From positions 186,001 to 250,000 of the forward strand of contig JASANH010000976.1 of the NCBI GenBank assembly GCA_030248295.1: 64,000 nt of DNA, read 5' to 3'. The translations under genes and the position numbers were made by a program. Positions 1-17,100 of the stretch are shown here, one piece after another. The stretch is from Mesodorylaimus sp. YZB2_4 (taxonomy: Eukaryota > Nematoda > Enoplea > Dorylaimida > Dorylaimidae). Position 1 is the stretch's first letter; each line of letters opens with the position of its first letter. Below the pieces are notes generated by a model. The model did not search any database, was not told where the DNA came from, and worked only from the letters and a program-made list of their open reading frames with translations.

Positions 1-857
1 TCAAGCGGACTTGTTGTACACGAAAGTATTGGAAAGTAAGCAGTTGAAAGGCAAGAATTCGGAAGCCGTCGCCGCCGCTTGCTTGTATATTGCGTGCCGA
101 AAAGAAGGAGTGCCTCGCACGTTTAAGGGTAAGCTAGATTTGACAATATATTCAACAGATTCGCAGTCTGCGCAATTATTCTAGAAATTTGCGCTGTATC
201 GCGTGTCGGAAAGAAAGAAATCGGTCGTTGTTTCAAATTAATCTTGAAAACATTGGAGACTAATCTAGAATTGATTACCTCCGCCGACTACATGGTGAGT
301 CATTTCAGTATCTTTGGTTTTCTCAGGTTCAGCCAAACCTTTTTTATGTTTTAGTCTCGATTCTGCGGAAATCTCTCGTTGCCCGCGTACATTCAGACTG
401 CGGCCACGCAGATCGCTCGGAAAGCTGTAGAAGAGCAGTTGGTCGCTGGGTAAGAAACGTACTTTTTCTTGGAATTCTCTGGTTTTCGCCGAATTACGAA
501 AACATTGGTTCTTTGGGAAAGCTTGGTTTTTTGAATATTTTTTGCGGCATTCCGTTTATTCTAGACGAAGTCCGATCTCGATCGCTGCTGCGGCCATTTA
601 CATGGCTAGCCAAGCCTCGGATGAGAAACGCAGTGCTAAAGGTAAGAAAAGGTGATTTGGGTGCCTGAACACCCTTACTATGTTTTTCGTTGAATATGAA
701 ACAGTAAATTTTGACTGTTTTAGAAATAGGGGACGTGGCGGGCGTGGCTGAAGTGACCATTCGTCAATCGTATAAGCTGATGTATCCGAAAGCGTTGGAC
801 TTGTTTCCCAGCGATTATCGCTTTTACAATCGTATTCCTGATTTGCCAGCGTCTTAG
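1..857 (+). CDS. GTF2B: Transcription initiation factor IIB (TFIIB), 3' part
   Basis: TFIIB bridges TBP-bound promoter DNA and RNA polymerase II in the nucleus. The window opens inside an exon of the first cyclin fold. Exons read as 1-128, 185-294, 355-449, 565-641 and 724-857, with introns of 56-115 nt and consistent phase. Landmarks of the family are clear: [20 protein letters not shown], then [34 protein letters not shown] of the second fold, and [20 protein letters not shown] near the end. The zinc ribbon and B-finger would lie upstream of position 1 and are not visible. An AATAAA signal sits at 1049-1054. A second, inverted copy of the first two exons here is found at 13.4-13.6 kb, so whether this copy has its own 5' end is unknown. 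Confidence 0.93.
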
Positions 858-1140
858 ATTGCTGCTTGTGAGATTCGGAGACACCAAGTGGGAAATATTC
901 ATCCACGATTCAACTGTGTCCAAAAAGTGCACATGTATTGACTGTAGATTTCTTTCTTTTGAGTTTTTTGTGGATTGTGATCGAAGATGTAGAATAGGAC
1001 TTTCTGAGATGTATTGTGAACTGGCAAAGTGTAAGCGACTCGAGATGGAATAAATTTGTTTGAATTTTGGATTGGGGCAGTGCTGTCGGAGGTTTGGACT
1101 CAACATGGACCATTGGTGGATTACCAAAAGTGATATGTAG

Positions 1141-2817
1141 TCTTGTGTTTGGAGGAGAGTGGCGGCTGGAGATGTGCTGACGGACTTTGTTGCTGGTTGG
1201 ACTTCTGGTAAGTGGACGTATGGGGCAACAGGGCGTGGAGGGCGTGGACCCGAGCGTGACCAAGCCTGGCAGGCGTAGGCGGGAGGGAACAAATACTCGG
1301 ACTGGAGCAAGGCAAGCTTGCGACCGTACCTGCGGCCTGCGGCTGAGACATAAACCCGAGGGGTTGATGTCTTCCAGCCAGGGGAGATCGATGATTCTCT
1401 CCCTCCCACTCGCCATGGCCAACCAGGCGCCAGGGTTACACGAGGATAACCAAACGAGGGCTGAAACATCACCCTGACGGGTGACGTTGCATGCGCCAGC
1501 TCCATCCGGACCTGGTTGAACGTTGCAGGTATCACTGGTCTCTTGGTTAGTCATCCGCTGGACACGGTTAAGGTAAGATCAGGATTCGAGTTCCCAAATG
1601 AGTGTGGTTGACGTGTGATTTTCAGGTTCGATTGCAATCATTGGACGGGTACAAGGGCGCTGTGCAATGTGTGTCTCGGACGATGCGCGAGGAGTCGATC
1701 CGTGGTTTCTACAAGGGCATGGGGGCCCCGCTGGTCATGGCGGGCTTCCTCCACTCCTCCTTCTTCCTCGGCTACAGTTCGTCCTTGGCAGTGACTGAAC
1801 ACTGGCGGAGTCGTGGTGGCTATGAGAGAAGCAAGCAGGAACAGAGGAAGGAGAACCCTCTCGGAGTGGTAAGGATGGTCTGGATGGTATCAGCCCCTGT
1901 TCGAAATGCTAATGTGGCCACCTTGTAGCTTCTGTTGGCCAGCGTGGTGGGTGCGACATTGCAATGGATTCCGAGCTGCCCGATCGAGGTCGTGAAGACC
2001 AGGCTGCAAGTGCAACGAGGTACGGGCATGTTGGGGATGGGTGGGTCGCCAGTGGGGTTAGTGTGTAGCCGATGTCTCCAGTATGAGCTGGTTCATTTGT
2101 CTGCCAGAGCTATTCATGCAAGGGCAAGGCCGGGATGCTTTGGGGTGCTTTAGATTTACACCTAGTTGGCGCTGTGCTATGTAGCTATCCTCCATTCTAG
2201 CATGGTTTTTGCGACAATAACACCTTCTGACAGCCGAATGGGGGTCGTTTTCATTAGGCCCTAGGATGAAGGCTAAAATCCTGCCCCGCCTTTTTTCAGA
2301 GAATCTCACTCGACCATCGTTCCAGCCAGTCGCCCACACACGACTTCTGTCTGGCCCGATCGACTGCATTCGCCGGACATTGCATGAAGTCGGAGTACGC
2401 GGTTTCTACCGAGGTGGCCTGACCATGCTACTGAGGGACGTCGTCGGGTTCTGCTTCTATCTGCCAGTCTACGAGCTGGCCCATCGTCGATTCGTGTCTT
2501 CGACCAAGAGTGAGACTGTTCGGCAACTCTGGGCGCCCATGCTGGCAGGTGGTCTGGCGGGCGTATCGTGTTGGTGGAGTATTCTGCCCCTGGACGTGCT
2601 CAAGTCTCGATTGCAAGCCGACCATCCGACCAATCCAAAGTACCATGGACTATGGCATTGTGCCAGGCAAACTTATATGATAGAAGGAGCGACTGCGTTC
2701 GCCAAAGGATGGCACGTGGCCGCCCTGCGAGGATTCCCAGCCTGCGCTTGCTTGTTCCTGGTTTACGAACAGACTGTTCATGTTATGACCTACGCTAGGA
2801 CCATCATTAAGTCATGA
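1141..2817 (+). CDS. Mitochondrial carrier, SLC25A45/47/48-like
   Basis: Six-helix transporter of the inner mitochondrial membrane. Exons: about 1141-1207, 1529-1572, 1626-1868, 1929-2019 and 2300-2817. All three carrier signatures are present: HPLDTVKVRLQ (exons 2-3), CPIEVVKTRLQ (exon 4) and LPLDVLKSRLQ (exon 5), each followed by a loop with a G-F-Y-(K/R)-G type motif. The first exon ends TDFVAGWTSG, matching the start of SLC25A45-type carriers and joining in phase to GITGLLVSHP. No ATG lies in frame in that exon, so the true start is probably in a further small exon upstream; a TAG acceptor precedes it at 1138-1140. The first intron (1208-1528) contains a dispersed repeat. Substrate cannot be read from sequence; assignment to SLC25A45/47/48 rather than another carnitine/amino-acid type carrier is by recollection of the family. 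Confidence 0.88.
1300..1510. repeat. Dispersed repeat family C
   Basis: The string around CAGCCAGGGGAGA, TCCCACTCGCC, ACCAGGCGC and AGGGTTACA recurs at 9361-9510 and 55500-55700. Here it occupies the first intron of the SLC25 gene. It may be another SINE body. Confidence 0.5.
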
Positions 2818-3115
2818 GCTTATGTGCCAAACCCAAGTGATCTGCTTTTGTCCCTGCTCATTGTCAGTATTACTTTCAACAATGCTCTGCAGAGGAATCA
2901 CTTCGATAGAAGTGCTGCATAAACCTCGCGTGCACAGTATGTATCAAATGAGGCAAATGATTGGCGGGTAAAAAATCAAAGCACTACACATATAAATAAA
3001 TTGCCTAGCATGCTGCTCGGCTAAGCGAGTTGCACTTTGTCTAAAAACCCATAATATTCGCGGAAACAGATAAGATCGGGTCTGGTTCTGCTCCAACCAA
3101 AGCGAATGATCGATC

Positions 3116-7242
<4,127 letters not shown>

Positions 7243-7850
7243 TTTGAAAATAATAGGTCGAAAATGCGTGATAAATCAATTGTGTAAATTCAATAACACA
7301 AAACCCACCATCTATGCACTGTTTAAAAACAAAGTTAGACTAGAAACTTTTCTTCTCACAAGATTCAAGAACAAGAGCAAACACAGGAACACGATGCAAA
7401 TGGTGAAGGGCTTACACGCACTTTTACCACATTTGCAATAAACAGCCAAAACGCGGGAAATTTAAAAATCACTAATCTCCCACTCGGCAGATTTCTGCTC
7501 ACACCAACAAGAGAGAGCAATGCACACATACAATATCAAAATATATCTCACCAGCATATACAAGCAATAGTCATAAGTCATTGACACAACTCAACTTAAA
7601 GCAAAATCAAAATCCGTCCTCCCGACAGTTGTCGGCAGTTTGACCACTGTCCGAGCAAAGCGGATTCAATAATGGAACCTGTTCTTAGAAACTTCAAATC
7701 TATTATTTCTCTGAAAAAAGAATCGAACAGAAATTGATATACAAATAGCAATCGACTCACCAAAGCGAGAGGGCTTAGCTGCGAGAAAATATCAAATCCC
7801 CTTTCATTGAAAATAATGGATTACAAATCCCTGAAACAAGGACGGATGCA
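7243..7850. other. Gap between YY1 and PCMT
   Basis: AT-richer sequence holding the YY1 5' flank and the PCMT 3' flank (same direction). No gene, RNA or repeat recognised. Confidence 0.5.
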
Positions 7851-10800
7851 TTACTGACCCATTTTGCAGCACCCACACATCAGCAAGTACCCGTCAATTT
7901 GTCCGCGACCTTTGGTGACGGGCCACTGATGATCGCGATCAGTCAAAGGCACGTAAATGACACCCATCAGGTCAGTTTCGCGGACACTACCGTCTGGTAG
8001 CTTATCGATTTGCTTGAAAATCTGGTTTCCTCCTTCGGGACCGACAGGAAGCACCAAACGACCGCCAGGTTTCAATTGATCCACCAACTAAAAGCTAACT
8101 GAAAGCAGAGAGCTATGACCAGGCAGTCTACACTTACCGGCTGTGGAATAGTGGGTGCAGCCGCGCCAACATGAATGGCGTCATACGGGGCATCTTCAGG
8201 ATATCCTTTCCTGCCATCACCAGCTAAACAGAAAGTGATTATCATTGGTGATCACAACAGGGCATCTACAATACAAGACACACATACAGGACCTATCTCC
8301 ATGACTTACCCACAAGCTTCACTCGGCCAGAGTCCAACAGATCTCGGTTGCCACGACGAACATTCTGGAGCGACGTGTTCACCAGTTCGGGTATATGATC
8401 GATTCCCACAGCTTTGCCCGTCGCTCCCACCTGAAATAGTATTGACTAAAGGAAAGATAGATTTGGATTTCAAGCCAGCCTAGCACGTTTGTACTGTAGC
8501 AATCTGACAGTGACAGATCCGCAAGTCAAACCTTAAGTAGCGTTCGATTGGCCCCCGCTCCCAAATAGGAAAAATACTGAACCAAGTGGAAAACGCGTTA
8601 ATATCGATAGCGCCTATGCTTACGTAGGCAGCCCATCAATTACCATTGACTAATTTCCCACACATTTCAAAAGGTCCTAATTTCAAACAGTCTTTTTTTT
8701 TGTTAGTGATTTTTATTCGGTTCTATTACATAATAAAATATCAAATATAAGCGCGGAGAGGGAGGGGACACAGGATGGCCATCATGATAGTCGCTCTACT
8801 GTCAGGGAAGAGTATTTTTTACAGTAGAGAGAAACAAATTCTCGCTCGGTTGTCCTGCAGAGTAATCGTGACTTCAGAAGCATGGAACATTGTCGCTCTC
8901 TCACAGCCGAATTTCAAACAGTCCTCCACACACCACACCGCTTATCCAAGTATGTAAGCCACATTCAGTATATCCCATCCGACTGCTATCGGGCCTTACC
9001 CCGGGGAGGTGCAAGTAAGGACTCACGGTATCTCACTTGTCGTCAGTCACGCGGGAAGCAGGAAACCGAGCTGCTGCTCTCATCAAGTACCAGAGTTATG
9101 TTTGTCAGGACGTGGGGAAGAGCGAAGGAGGGGAAGTGTAAAATGGCAGGGTGGCAGTAAGGGCAGATCAAGCACGGTCGATTGTAAAATTATCAAAGCA
9201 AAAATGTCGTCCATTGCTGGTTCAAAGACAATGCTTGCATTACTCATGCCAACAGAAAACTGTCAGGTGTAAGCAAGCCTGACAGGGCGTAGAGAATGTG
9301 GCCGACCAGAAAAAAGCTTTGACTGCAGCAAGGAAAATCTAAGACTACTCCTACGGCTGAAACGAGGGGTTGGACTGACGTGTCCCAGACTCCTCTCCCA
9401 CTCGCCATAACCCACCAGGCGACAGGGTTGGAGAAAATATTCCAGCCAGTTTACCCGAGCCAAGGGTAGAACTCTACACAAAAACGCCATGGAAACCCCT
9501 GCCTCCTGCTGGTTTGGGAAAGAAGGGGGATGAAGGATTGTTGTAACCCCGCGGAGTGCAAGGAAACAAAAAGCTCCAACCAAATAATCGATTTCCTCGC
9601 TTTGTCTTTATGTCATACTTTATCCATAGCCAAGCACTATACAGCGCACTCTAGGGCTACGGAACACATATTTGACAATCATTTTTTACCCAGGCGGGAG
9701 TCGAACCCGCCCCTGTAAATGCCCAGCGTGAGGCAGACGCCTTGACCGCTAGGCCACAACCCGGGCCAAGAGGTTTCTGGATGCATTTGTACGCCTAACA
9801 GCCATGCTAATTACTTTCGCGCTTGTGGTCTAAAATTTTGAGTATGATATTTTATTTTTAAGCCTCGATTCTCACGAGTGCGTGTACCCCTTTTTAGCGA
9901 CGAGTAAACCGTGGCATTACTTCATTTCCGGTGATGAGATTAAAAATTACTCTGCTGGGTGCAAGACTTATAACAGGACCATGCTTACCATTACGGCCAT
10001 ACAAGCTGTCAGATATCCGGTGCCCGAGCCAACGTCCAATGCCTTCTTGCCTTCAGTCAACTGGTCTTTTAACAATTCCAATGCATGGGCGTGCTGAAAT
10101 GGAACCACTATTAACAATAAACCAAGATTTCCTCGTAATGCAACGAGGCCCGCAACGTCTTTCCACATCGCCTGGACTAGCAAGCCCTTACAGCTTTTCC
10201 CCCCAAAAGCTTCTTAGTCTTTACTGGTTCTAGGTGTGTAAGCAGCTCAAACCACCTGAGAACAACGCTGCACATGCAGGGTTCATACAAGGGGTAAAAA
10301 ATAATGTTCCCCAATATTGTCAGGCTTTACGGACAAAATTTGACTTTTTCCCTGGAATATTTTCACGCTGTTTTGGCACTACTAAAACGATTTCAATTAA
10401 TTTACAGCAATATTAACAGATAAATGTAAAAGACAGGTATTCACAATTCGAAACCTAAATGCAGGCTCTCACAGCTGTCCGGACTTTTCAGCTTTTCCAG
10501 CCCTGACCTGGAACATTGTACTTTGCCTATTTTACTGCGCCATGCAAGGTGTACTATACCTAGTTTACAAGCCCATCGACGAAGATAGGTACACGGAGTG
10601 CGGAGGATTGACGAGCCTGTAGGAAGGGCGAGCTACCCGCATCTATCCCATTCCCGATCCAGCTTACCATATGCGGGGCGCTGATGGTGGCTCCGAATCC
10701 TATGGACTGCGGCGAATCGTAATAGGGATTATGGGGTGAATAATGAGCTCGATCCACAGCCAACATGGCCTTCTCAACACTGTCCGATTGAATCACCTTG

Positions 10801-10942
10801 TATCCTTCAAGAAAGACAAACAAAACAAAGGCTAATACTCGTCTTGTCTCACTTACCGCTCACTAGGCGGCGATATGACTTTCTTACGCCTTAACTGGTG
10901 TACCATGTCCGAATTGTTGGATCCGTGAGAACGCCAAGCCAT
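7851..10942 (-). CDS. PCMT1: Protein-L-isoaspartate(D-aspartate) O-methyltransferase
   Basis: Cytosolic SAM-dependent enzyme that methylates L-isoaspartyl residues to repair aged proteins. Exons in coding order: 10942-10888, 10804-10668, 10093-9989, 8430-8310, 8223-8138, 8087-7851; phases agree, 246 residues. Seen in order: [19 protein letters not shown] at the start (as in animal PCMTs), [17 protein letters not shown] (substrate loop), [19 protein letters not shown] (SAM motif I), [29 protein letters not shown], and [18 protein letters not shown] (motif III region). The C-terminus runs about 20 residues beyond the human enzyme ([19 protein letters not shown]), possibly a read-in of intron-like sequence. 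The 1.6 kb intron between exons 3 and 4 holds a SINE. An in-frame ORF extends 66 codons upstream of the chosen ATG (see findings). Confidence 0.96.
9597..9768 (-). repeat. SINE family A copy
   Basis: Minus strand: head GTTGTGGCCTAGCGGTCAAG, B box GGGTTCGACTCCCGC, then CTAGAGTGCGCTGTATAGTG and a GGATAAAGTATGACATAAAG tail. Same order of parts as the copy at 5.3 kb. In the PCMT intron. Confidence 0.8.
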
Positions 10943-11424
10943 GACCGAAAGAATTGAACGGGAAAAAAATTGTCGAATTGTAACCAACGAACAAGCAGTG
11001 ACAGCAATCGCCAGTCCCAGTCGCATAGGCGATGTGAATAAGCAACGAAACCAACAAATGCCAGTAACTTTATAAAATCCCACAAAAGTAGAACCTTGTT
11101 GATCCGTTTTTCTAATAAACATTCGTACACGATTCGGCATTGTCCAAATGGCACGCTGCAGCAGACATCACAAATTGATATAAAAATCGGTGTTGGCGGC
11201 GGGAACTTGAAATTGCAAAGAGTTGTGTCCGCGGTCTGTTTCTTCTTCTCGATCGGGAGTAGCTCCTCCTCTCAACCGCTGTGTTGTTGCAGCTGGACTT
11301 GGTGCCGATCACGATGCTCAGCCGCTGATTCCTTAGACCATCCTCCACGGGTTTGTGTTTTCTCCTCCGCTGCTCGTTGAATGGCTCACGGGGTGGGGGA
11401 ACATGGAAACTCGTTTTGGCCAGC

Positions 11425-11650
11425 AGTCATGATATGGCGGCCAACTCTCTCGGCAGGTTCCTTCTGAAGTCTCCACTAGGAGCACCGCCGAGGACACCCT
11501 GTGCCAGCACCAGCGCCAGAGCCTGGGATGATACTGGGCGAGAGGGGAGGATCATCCGATTGGTGCAGAGGACCAGTTTCCTCACTCTCTACGTTTGGCG
11601 TTCGCAACTTGACGGCACTGGGTGAGTCGCCCAGAGTCATGTGCAGTGCT
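11425..11650 (-). repeat. SINE family B, diverged copy
   Basis: Shares with the copy at 20.7 kb the plus-strand order CAGTCATGAT, CTCCACTAGGAGCACC, then GGCACTGGGTGAGTC. The head is degraded. Upstream of PCMT. Confidence 0.5.
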
Positions 11651-12799
11651 AGCAGGTGAAATCCTGGGGGATGCTAGGGCAAGCAAATGGGCGGCCTAAG
11701 CTGCTGGAACGAGCCCACGCAGTCCACAGCACCTCGTGAGTAGCTTATTTCCCAACCACACACGGGTCGTTTAGACTCACAACATGGAGTGCAGCCGGAC
11801 TTGTCGGCCGTGAAGGAGGGTCTGGTGGTCCTGTGCCCTGATTGCACAAAGTACAATTCAGACCAGGGAACTCAATGCCAGGTACCTCCCGATGTCTGCC
11901 AACCAAACCAGTCAATCGGCCTCGTGGTTGTCCCTGACAGTAGAGGTAGGCCAGTTCTCGGAGCCAGTGCACTGACGGGTGCTGATAAGATATCCGCGCC
12001 TACTACACAGCGAACTTACCGAAGACCATTTCCCTCAGAGAATAAGCTTAGTAAACTGCCGTCATCAGCCGGGATAGAACTGCGGTCTCCGTCAGGGTTG
12101 CTCGCCCTAGCAATGCGAGATCAACGTCTACCAATCGAAAAGCTGCCGAGGCACCAACCATGGAAGCTTCGTTTCTGGATTTGTTCTTTGATGAAAGCCT
12201 GATAATCGGATCTTGTCTATATTCGCCAGAGTGCCTATATTCGCTGGCTCTTTGAGGACAGACACCCAGCTGTCTCAGGAGGCGGAGCAAGCGCTCCCTC
12301 CTGCGGCAATTATGCGCTGATCTAGCCCCTGTACTATTGCTCCTGGGGTTTCACACAAGCATGCAGCTGGTAGGTGTGCCTCCCATCTCTGCTCTTGCTA
12401 GCCGCTGTTTCTGTCACTCTTTGATGGCACTTGCAAACATGACGTGGCAGGAGATCTTACTTGTATCTTGTCGTGATGAGGGATTATTGTACAGTAGGTT
12501 TTTCTAGTTTGGTCTAACGATAATTGATCGTAATCAGTTAGCTGAGGCGAGTGAAGGAGACCCGAGAAGGTGCTCTCATCTGGGCGCACTCACTTATTTA
12601 GGCACCATGAGTTTTTCCCATATCACCACACTCGATGGCACACACATTTGTTGTGTATATAAGAGGAATTAGACTAGTTTCAAATATCACTCTTTGGATC
12701 AACCTTGTTTGCATTGTGGTTCCTGAAATAAGTGTGCGTTCCGATTCTGGAGTCGGAACCTCATCCTCATCATCATGAATTCTATGATCTAAAAAAGCA

Positions 12800-12890
12800 A
12801 TGATTTTTGTACTCGGCGACTGAGCTCGTGGCGCGGTCGGTAGGCCTCTCATGCCAGGTAAGTGTTCGACTCGCGTCTTGGTAAATCATT
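12800..12890 (+). repeat. tRNA-like sequence, probable SINE head
   Basis: A-box-like GTGGCGCGGTCGGTAGG and B-box-like GTGTTCGACTCGCG at roughly tRNA spacing. Not a functional tRNA by eye. Confidence 0.4.
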
Positions 12891-13377
12891 TCGTGCGTAA
12901 TGCGTCCCACCTCCCTCGACTGCGTTTTGAATGCGATAAAACCTGCACAGGAATAGAGCAAGGGTTTTGAGCGTGGTCGGTACCAAAATCTGAAAGGTTA
13001 TCGCTCTCGCATTTCGCCGCTTGCGAGATCTGGATATAGCGACATGCTTATGAACCAGTAGTTGTCACTCGACATCGCATCAGCTACCCTCCATCACATT
13101 CCCTCTCGGCATGGTCGCCCGGTGCTTCCGTCTCCGTCATGCGTACTTTGAAGGGAGTCGCTGAGAATAGCGAGGACAAGTTTTCAGCGACAAGATTTTA
13201 CCAAGCACCAAACGACTAGTCGGAATGCAAATCAAGTGCGCAAAATCATGCGGGCATACAGAATATAAAGGCAAAGTGCGCGGTAGGTGGAGCTAACAAG
13301 ACCAATCCGAAATAAGCATAGGCGTGGTCAAGCTGTCAAGCGCTGCGCCGGTACAGTACAAATCAAAAGAACGAACG

Positions 13378-13832
13378 ATTTCTTTCTTTTCGACACGCGA
13401 TACAGCGCAAATTTCTAAAAGAATTGCGCAGACTGCAAATCTGTTGAACATATTGTCAAATCTAGCTTACCCTTAAACGTGCGAGGCACTCCTTCTTTTC
13501 GGCACGCAATATACAAGCAAGCGGCGGCGACGGCTTCCGAATTCTTGCCTTTCAACTGCTTACTTTCCAATACTTTCGTGTACAACAAGTCCGCTTGATC
13601 CTTAAGAACAAACTTGAATTCGGAGAAAAAAACGTTTACTACAGCACGAACATAATTTGATCGACTTGGCCAAGTGAATGCGCTCGCACATTTCTCCGAT
13701 AACTTTGAAAGCGGGAATCAACCGACGATCGGAGCTGTTCATCTAAAATCGGCCTTGATGTGTGCGCAGTCAATTCGCCCTATCAGAAGCACTCACTTTT
13801 GACATTTCGTCGATGACTTTAGTCAAACAGGC
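13378..13832 (-). pseudogene. Second, truncated copy of TFIIB (5' and middle exons), inverted relative to 1-857
   Basis: Read on the minus strand: a short exon (about 13832-13797, ending VIDEMSK before a gtgagt donor), an exon from 13742 starting [20 protein letters not shown] and running to about 13650 (RIHLAKSI), an exon 13600-13471 starting [12 protein letters not shown] and matching window positions 1-128, and the first ~37 nt of the next exon (13414-13378, [13 protein letters not shown]), after which similarity to 185-235 stops abruptly. Exon 13600-13471 appears identical to the other copy; the intron and following exon differ at several bases. No canonical GT donor is seen after RIHLAKSI where one is needed, and the second cyclin fold is missing, so this copy alone cannot make TFIIB. 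It is head-to-head with AMPD. Confidence 0.85.
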
Positions 13833-14130
13833 TCACGAATACGATCAGTATTTGGTGTGTGGTGGGGTGGTGAGACAAGAGCTAATGGACCCCCCCCCCC
13901 ATTGCATGGCCCCACTACTACTGTACTAGTGGGGCCATGCAATGGACGCCCTCGCACAAATCTCCAAATTTCACACTGGTTCAAGCGTGGCGTTCTCTGA
14001 TTCGCGGGTTTTTTAAAAGCACCAATGGGAAGAGAGCAAAATACTCGAATACTGTGCGCTCTGCCTTCTTTCTTCCACTGGTCAATGGTTGCAGTGCGTA
14101 TTACAGTCTCATCGTCGAGTTTTGTATCGA

Positions 14131-14140
14131 TTTTTTTTAG
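14131..14140 (+). other. Candidate trans-splice (spliced-leader) acceptor before AMPD
   Basis: TTTTTTTTAG ending 14 nt before the AMPD ATG, with no upstream coding exon needed. In nematodes such an acceptor close to the ATG usually receives a spliced leader. No cDNA evidence is available. Confidence 0.4.
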
Positions 14141-14154
14141 ATAATTACTAAAAA

Positions 14155-17100
14155 ATGGCAGCAACGGACGGCGATGAACTCGAAGCCGACCTCGAAGTGA
14201 GACCGTGATTTCGAAGAAATATATCTGCTTCTATGCTCGTATTTCAGGAGCGCATGACAGGAATTGTCGCCCCTTTCGATGCGCCAGATATCGAAAATTA
14301 TCAGCGCGTGATTGTGACTGGAGAAGATGTCTCCGGAGTAAGTGCCACCGATACTTCGTTTCTTTCACTTTTTCCATCGTCTCGATATTTTTCTTCCTCA
14401 GCTTTGTTTCGGAAATCAAAAAGAGGCCTCGCGCAAATTGATCAAAGCGATCCGGTTGAGGAAGAAGTACATGGATCGAGCGGAACAACGTTTTCACAAG
14501 ACCCCGCAAGATTTCCTCAATGGAAAGCACCAGAAGAATTTCTGCGTCGCGAACTCCGAAGTGCTCGGTAATCAGTCACCGTAGTTTTCTTCAACGAGGT
14601 GCATTTTTCGTGTTTTGACTGCTAAATCAATCTTTTCTCCAGAAATCGCAGCCGATGAGGAGAAGCCCGACTACCATCCTCCGGAGGTGTCGGAGGAAGA
14701 ACCATTGAAGATGGACGCGAGCGAGATGCCGTCATCGGCCGGGTACTCGTTTCGATCCGACAAAGGCCTGATCGTGATTTTGACACCCGACGGAGAGGCG
14801 GCGCCGGAATTTCGAAAATCTTACACGCCATTGAAGGAATTCTTGGACGACTACGCTTTCGTGCAGAGCTTGCTGGCCCACGGACCACTGTGAGTAAAAA
14901 CTTTTTTGATTCGATGTCGTATTAGATCAGCCGCTTTCAGGAAATCCTTCTGCTATCATCGTCTGTCATTTCTCCAATCGAAGTATAATTTGCACGTTTT
15001 GCTGAATGATGCGCGCGAGTCGGCCGAGCAGAAATCAGTCGCGCACCGTGATTTCTACAATGTCAGGAAGGTATGCCCTTCTAATCAGGCCCCTGAGGGA
15101 TGACCAAAGATGATCTCATTTCAGGTGGACACGCACGTGCACGCTGCGAGTTGCATGAATCAAAAACACTTGCTGCGCTTCATCAAGACGAAAGTGAAAA
15201 CGCGCGGAAGTCAAACAGTTTGCGAGCAGAAAGGGCGTCCGATGACACTGACTCAGGTGATAGATTTGATCGGATGGCAGCACAAGTTCGATATTTCTGG
15301 TCTGTTTCAGCTGTTTGATAGTCTGAACATAACTACGCACGATCTGAGCGTGGATATTTTGGACGTGCACGCCGTAAGTAAATGAAAAGACTTGTTTCTA
15401 CAGCGACGCCCAGAATATTTCTAGCGATTCCATTTCAGGATCGCAAAACGTTCCATCGGTTCGATCGATTCAACGCCAAGTACAATCCGCTGGGTCAAAG
15501 TGTCCTGCGCGATCTCTTCTTGAAAACGGACAATTACATTGGCGGCGAATATTTTGCCGATTTATTGAAGGTACAAAATTGTGAATTTTGTTGTAAAGTT
15601 TGCAATTTTGAATTTCAGGAAGTCATGGCGGGTCTGACGGAGAGCAAGTATCAATTGGCCGAATATCGATTATCGATTTATGGGCGATCCCGGGACGAGT
15701 GGGACAAGTTGGCCAAGTGGGCTGTCAAGTACAAGGTGCATTCGCAACACGTTCGTTGGTTGATACAAGTACCGCGCTTGTAGTAAGCCAGGATTGACAG
15801 CCTGGAAATCTTGTGTGCTCGAGTTTTGGTGTTTTAGCGATATTTACAGATCGAAAAAGCTCGTCGCCAACTTTCAAGAAGTGTTGGACAACGTCTTCTT
15901 GCCTCTTTTCGAAGCTACCAACGATCCCTCGTCGCATCCAGAGTTGCATGTATTCTTGCGTTTCGTGAGTGAATGAGTGACTCGATGCTGGTCCGTGTCA
16001 AAGGTGTTCTTGCAGGTGGTTGGTCTCGATAGTGTGGACGACGAGTCGAAACCGGAACTGGCCATCTTCGATGCAAAAACGCCGACTGCCGAAGCGTGGA
16101 TGGGAACAGAGAATCCGCCGTATTCTTACTATCTGTTTTACATGTACGCCAATTTGGCCCTGTTGAATCATTTTCGAAAGTAAGTGCCAGCGAAATGTGA
16201 AAGACGGCGTGGGATGAAATTGATTGTGGTTTAGGTCGCGCGAATTGAATACGATCGCACTGCGACCGCATTGTGGCGAGGCTGGATTGGTGAACCATAT
16301 GGTGGCTGGGTTCCTGTTAGCCGAAAGCGTATCGCACGGGCTGCTGCTCCGAAAAGTAAGTCCCTCACTCGTTGATGACTAAGACTGACTGATAATCTTT
16401 GTTTCAGGTGCCAGTGCTGCAATATTTGTATTACCTGTGTCAAATCGGCATCGCTATGTCGCCGTTGAGCAACAACAGCCTGTTCCTGACGTACCCTCGC
16501 AATCCCTTGCTGGAATACCTGTCGAAAGGACTGAATATTTCGCTCTCGACTGACGATCCGCTGCAGTTCCATTACACGAAAGTAAGACTCGGGTGTGTTT
16601 GGGAAAGAGTGAGCAGCAACCAAGAACACATAGGCTGTGGCTGGGGGCCTTTGGTACCTGCTGGAATATCTTCAAAATGTGGCGGTACTTATGGTAGCTG
16701 GCTCTTCACATCATTTTAGGAGCCGCTGATTGAAGAATACAGCGTGGCGGCGCAGTTGTGGAAGCTGAGTGCGGCGGACATGTGCGAGTTGGCTCGCAAC
16801 AGTGTTTTGCAAAGTGGTTTCTCCCACGAAGTAAGCAATCGCAGAGGCGGCTAATCAGTCGAGTGAATGGTCCTTGCATGCTTTCAGAGGAAGATGCACT
16901 GGCTCGGCGCCAGCTACCTCGACGACGGTGTACCAGGCAACGATATAGCTCACACAAACGTGCCCGATATTCGAATTTCGTATCGACACGAAACCTTGAT
17001 GGAGGAACTGCGCGCGGTTTTTTCTCCAGCGTTGGGCAGTTGTCGCGGACAGTCTTCCAAAGAGGACAAGGAGCGCGTCGAGTCGGCAGTCAGCAGTGAT

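Larger units (their letters stand above)
10943..13377. other. Repeat-rich gap upstream of PCMT
   Basis: PCMT 5' flank up to about 11.2 kb, then the family B copy, tRNA-like pieces (about 12.0-12.2 and 12.8 kb) and unassigned sequence. Short ORFs here have no family features. Confidence 0.5.

Noticed and set aside
720..1535. 271-codon minus-strand ORF
   Set aside because: It runs across TFIIB exons and the repeat in the SLC25 intron; no family features and the opposite strand is clearly coding.
11789..12202. 137-codon ORF with a CPDC motif
   Set aside because: Assembled from repeat-like and tRNA-like pieces; a single Cys pair is not a domain.
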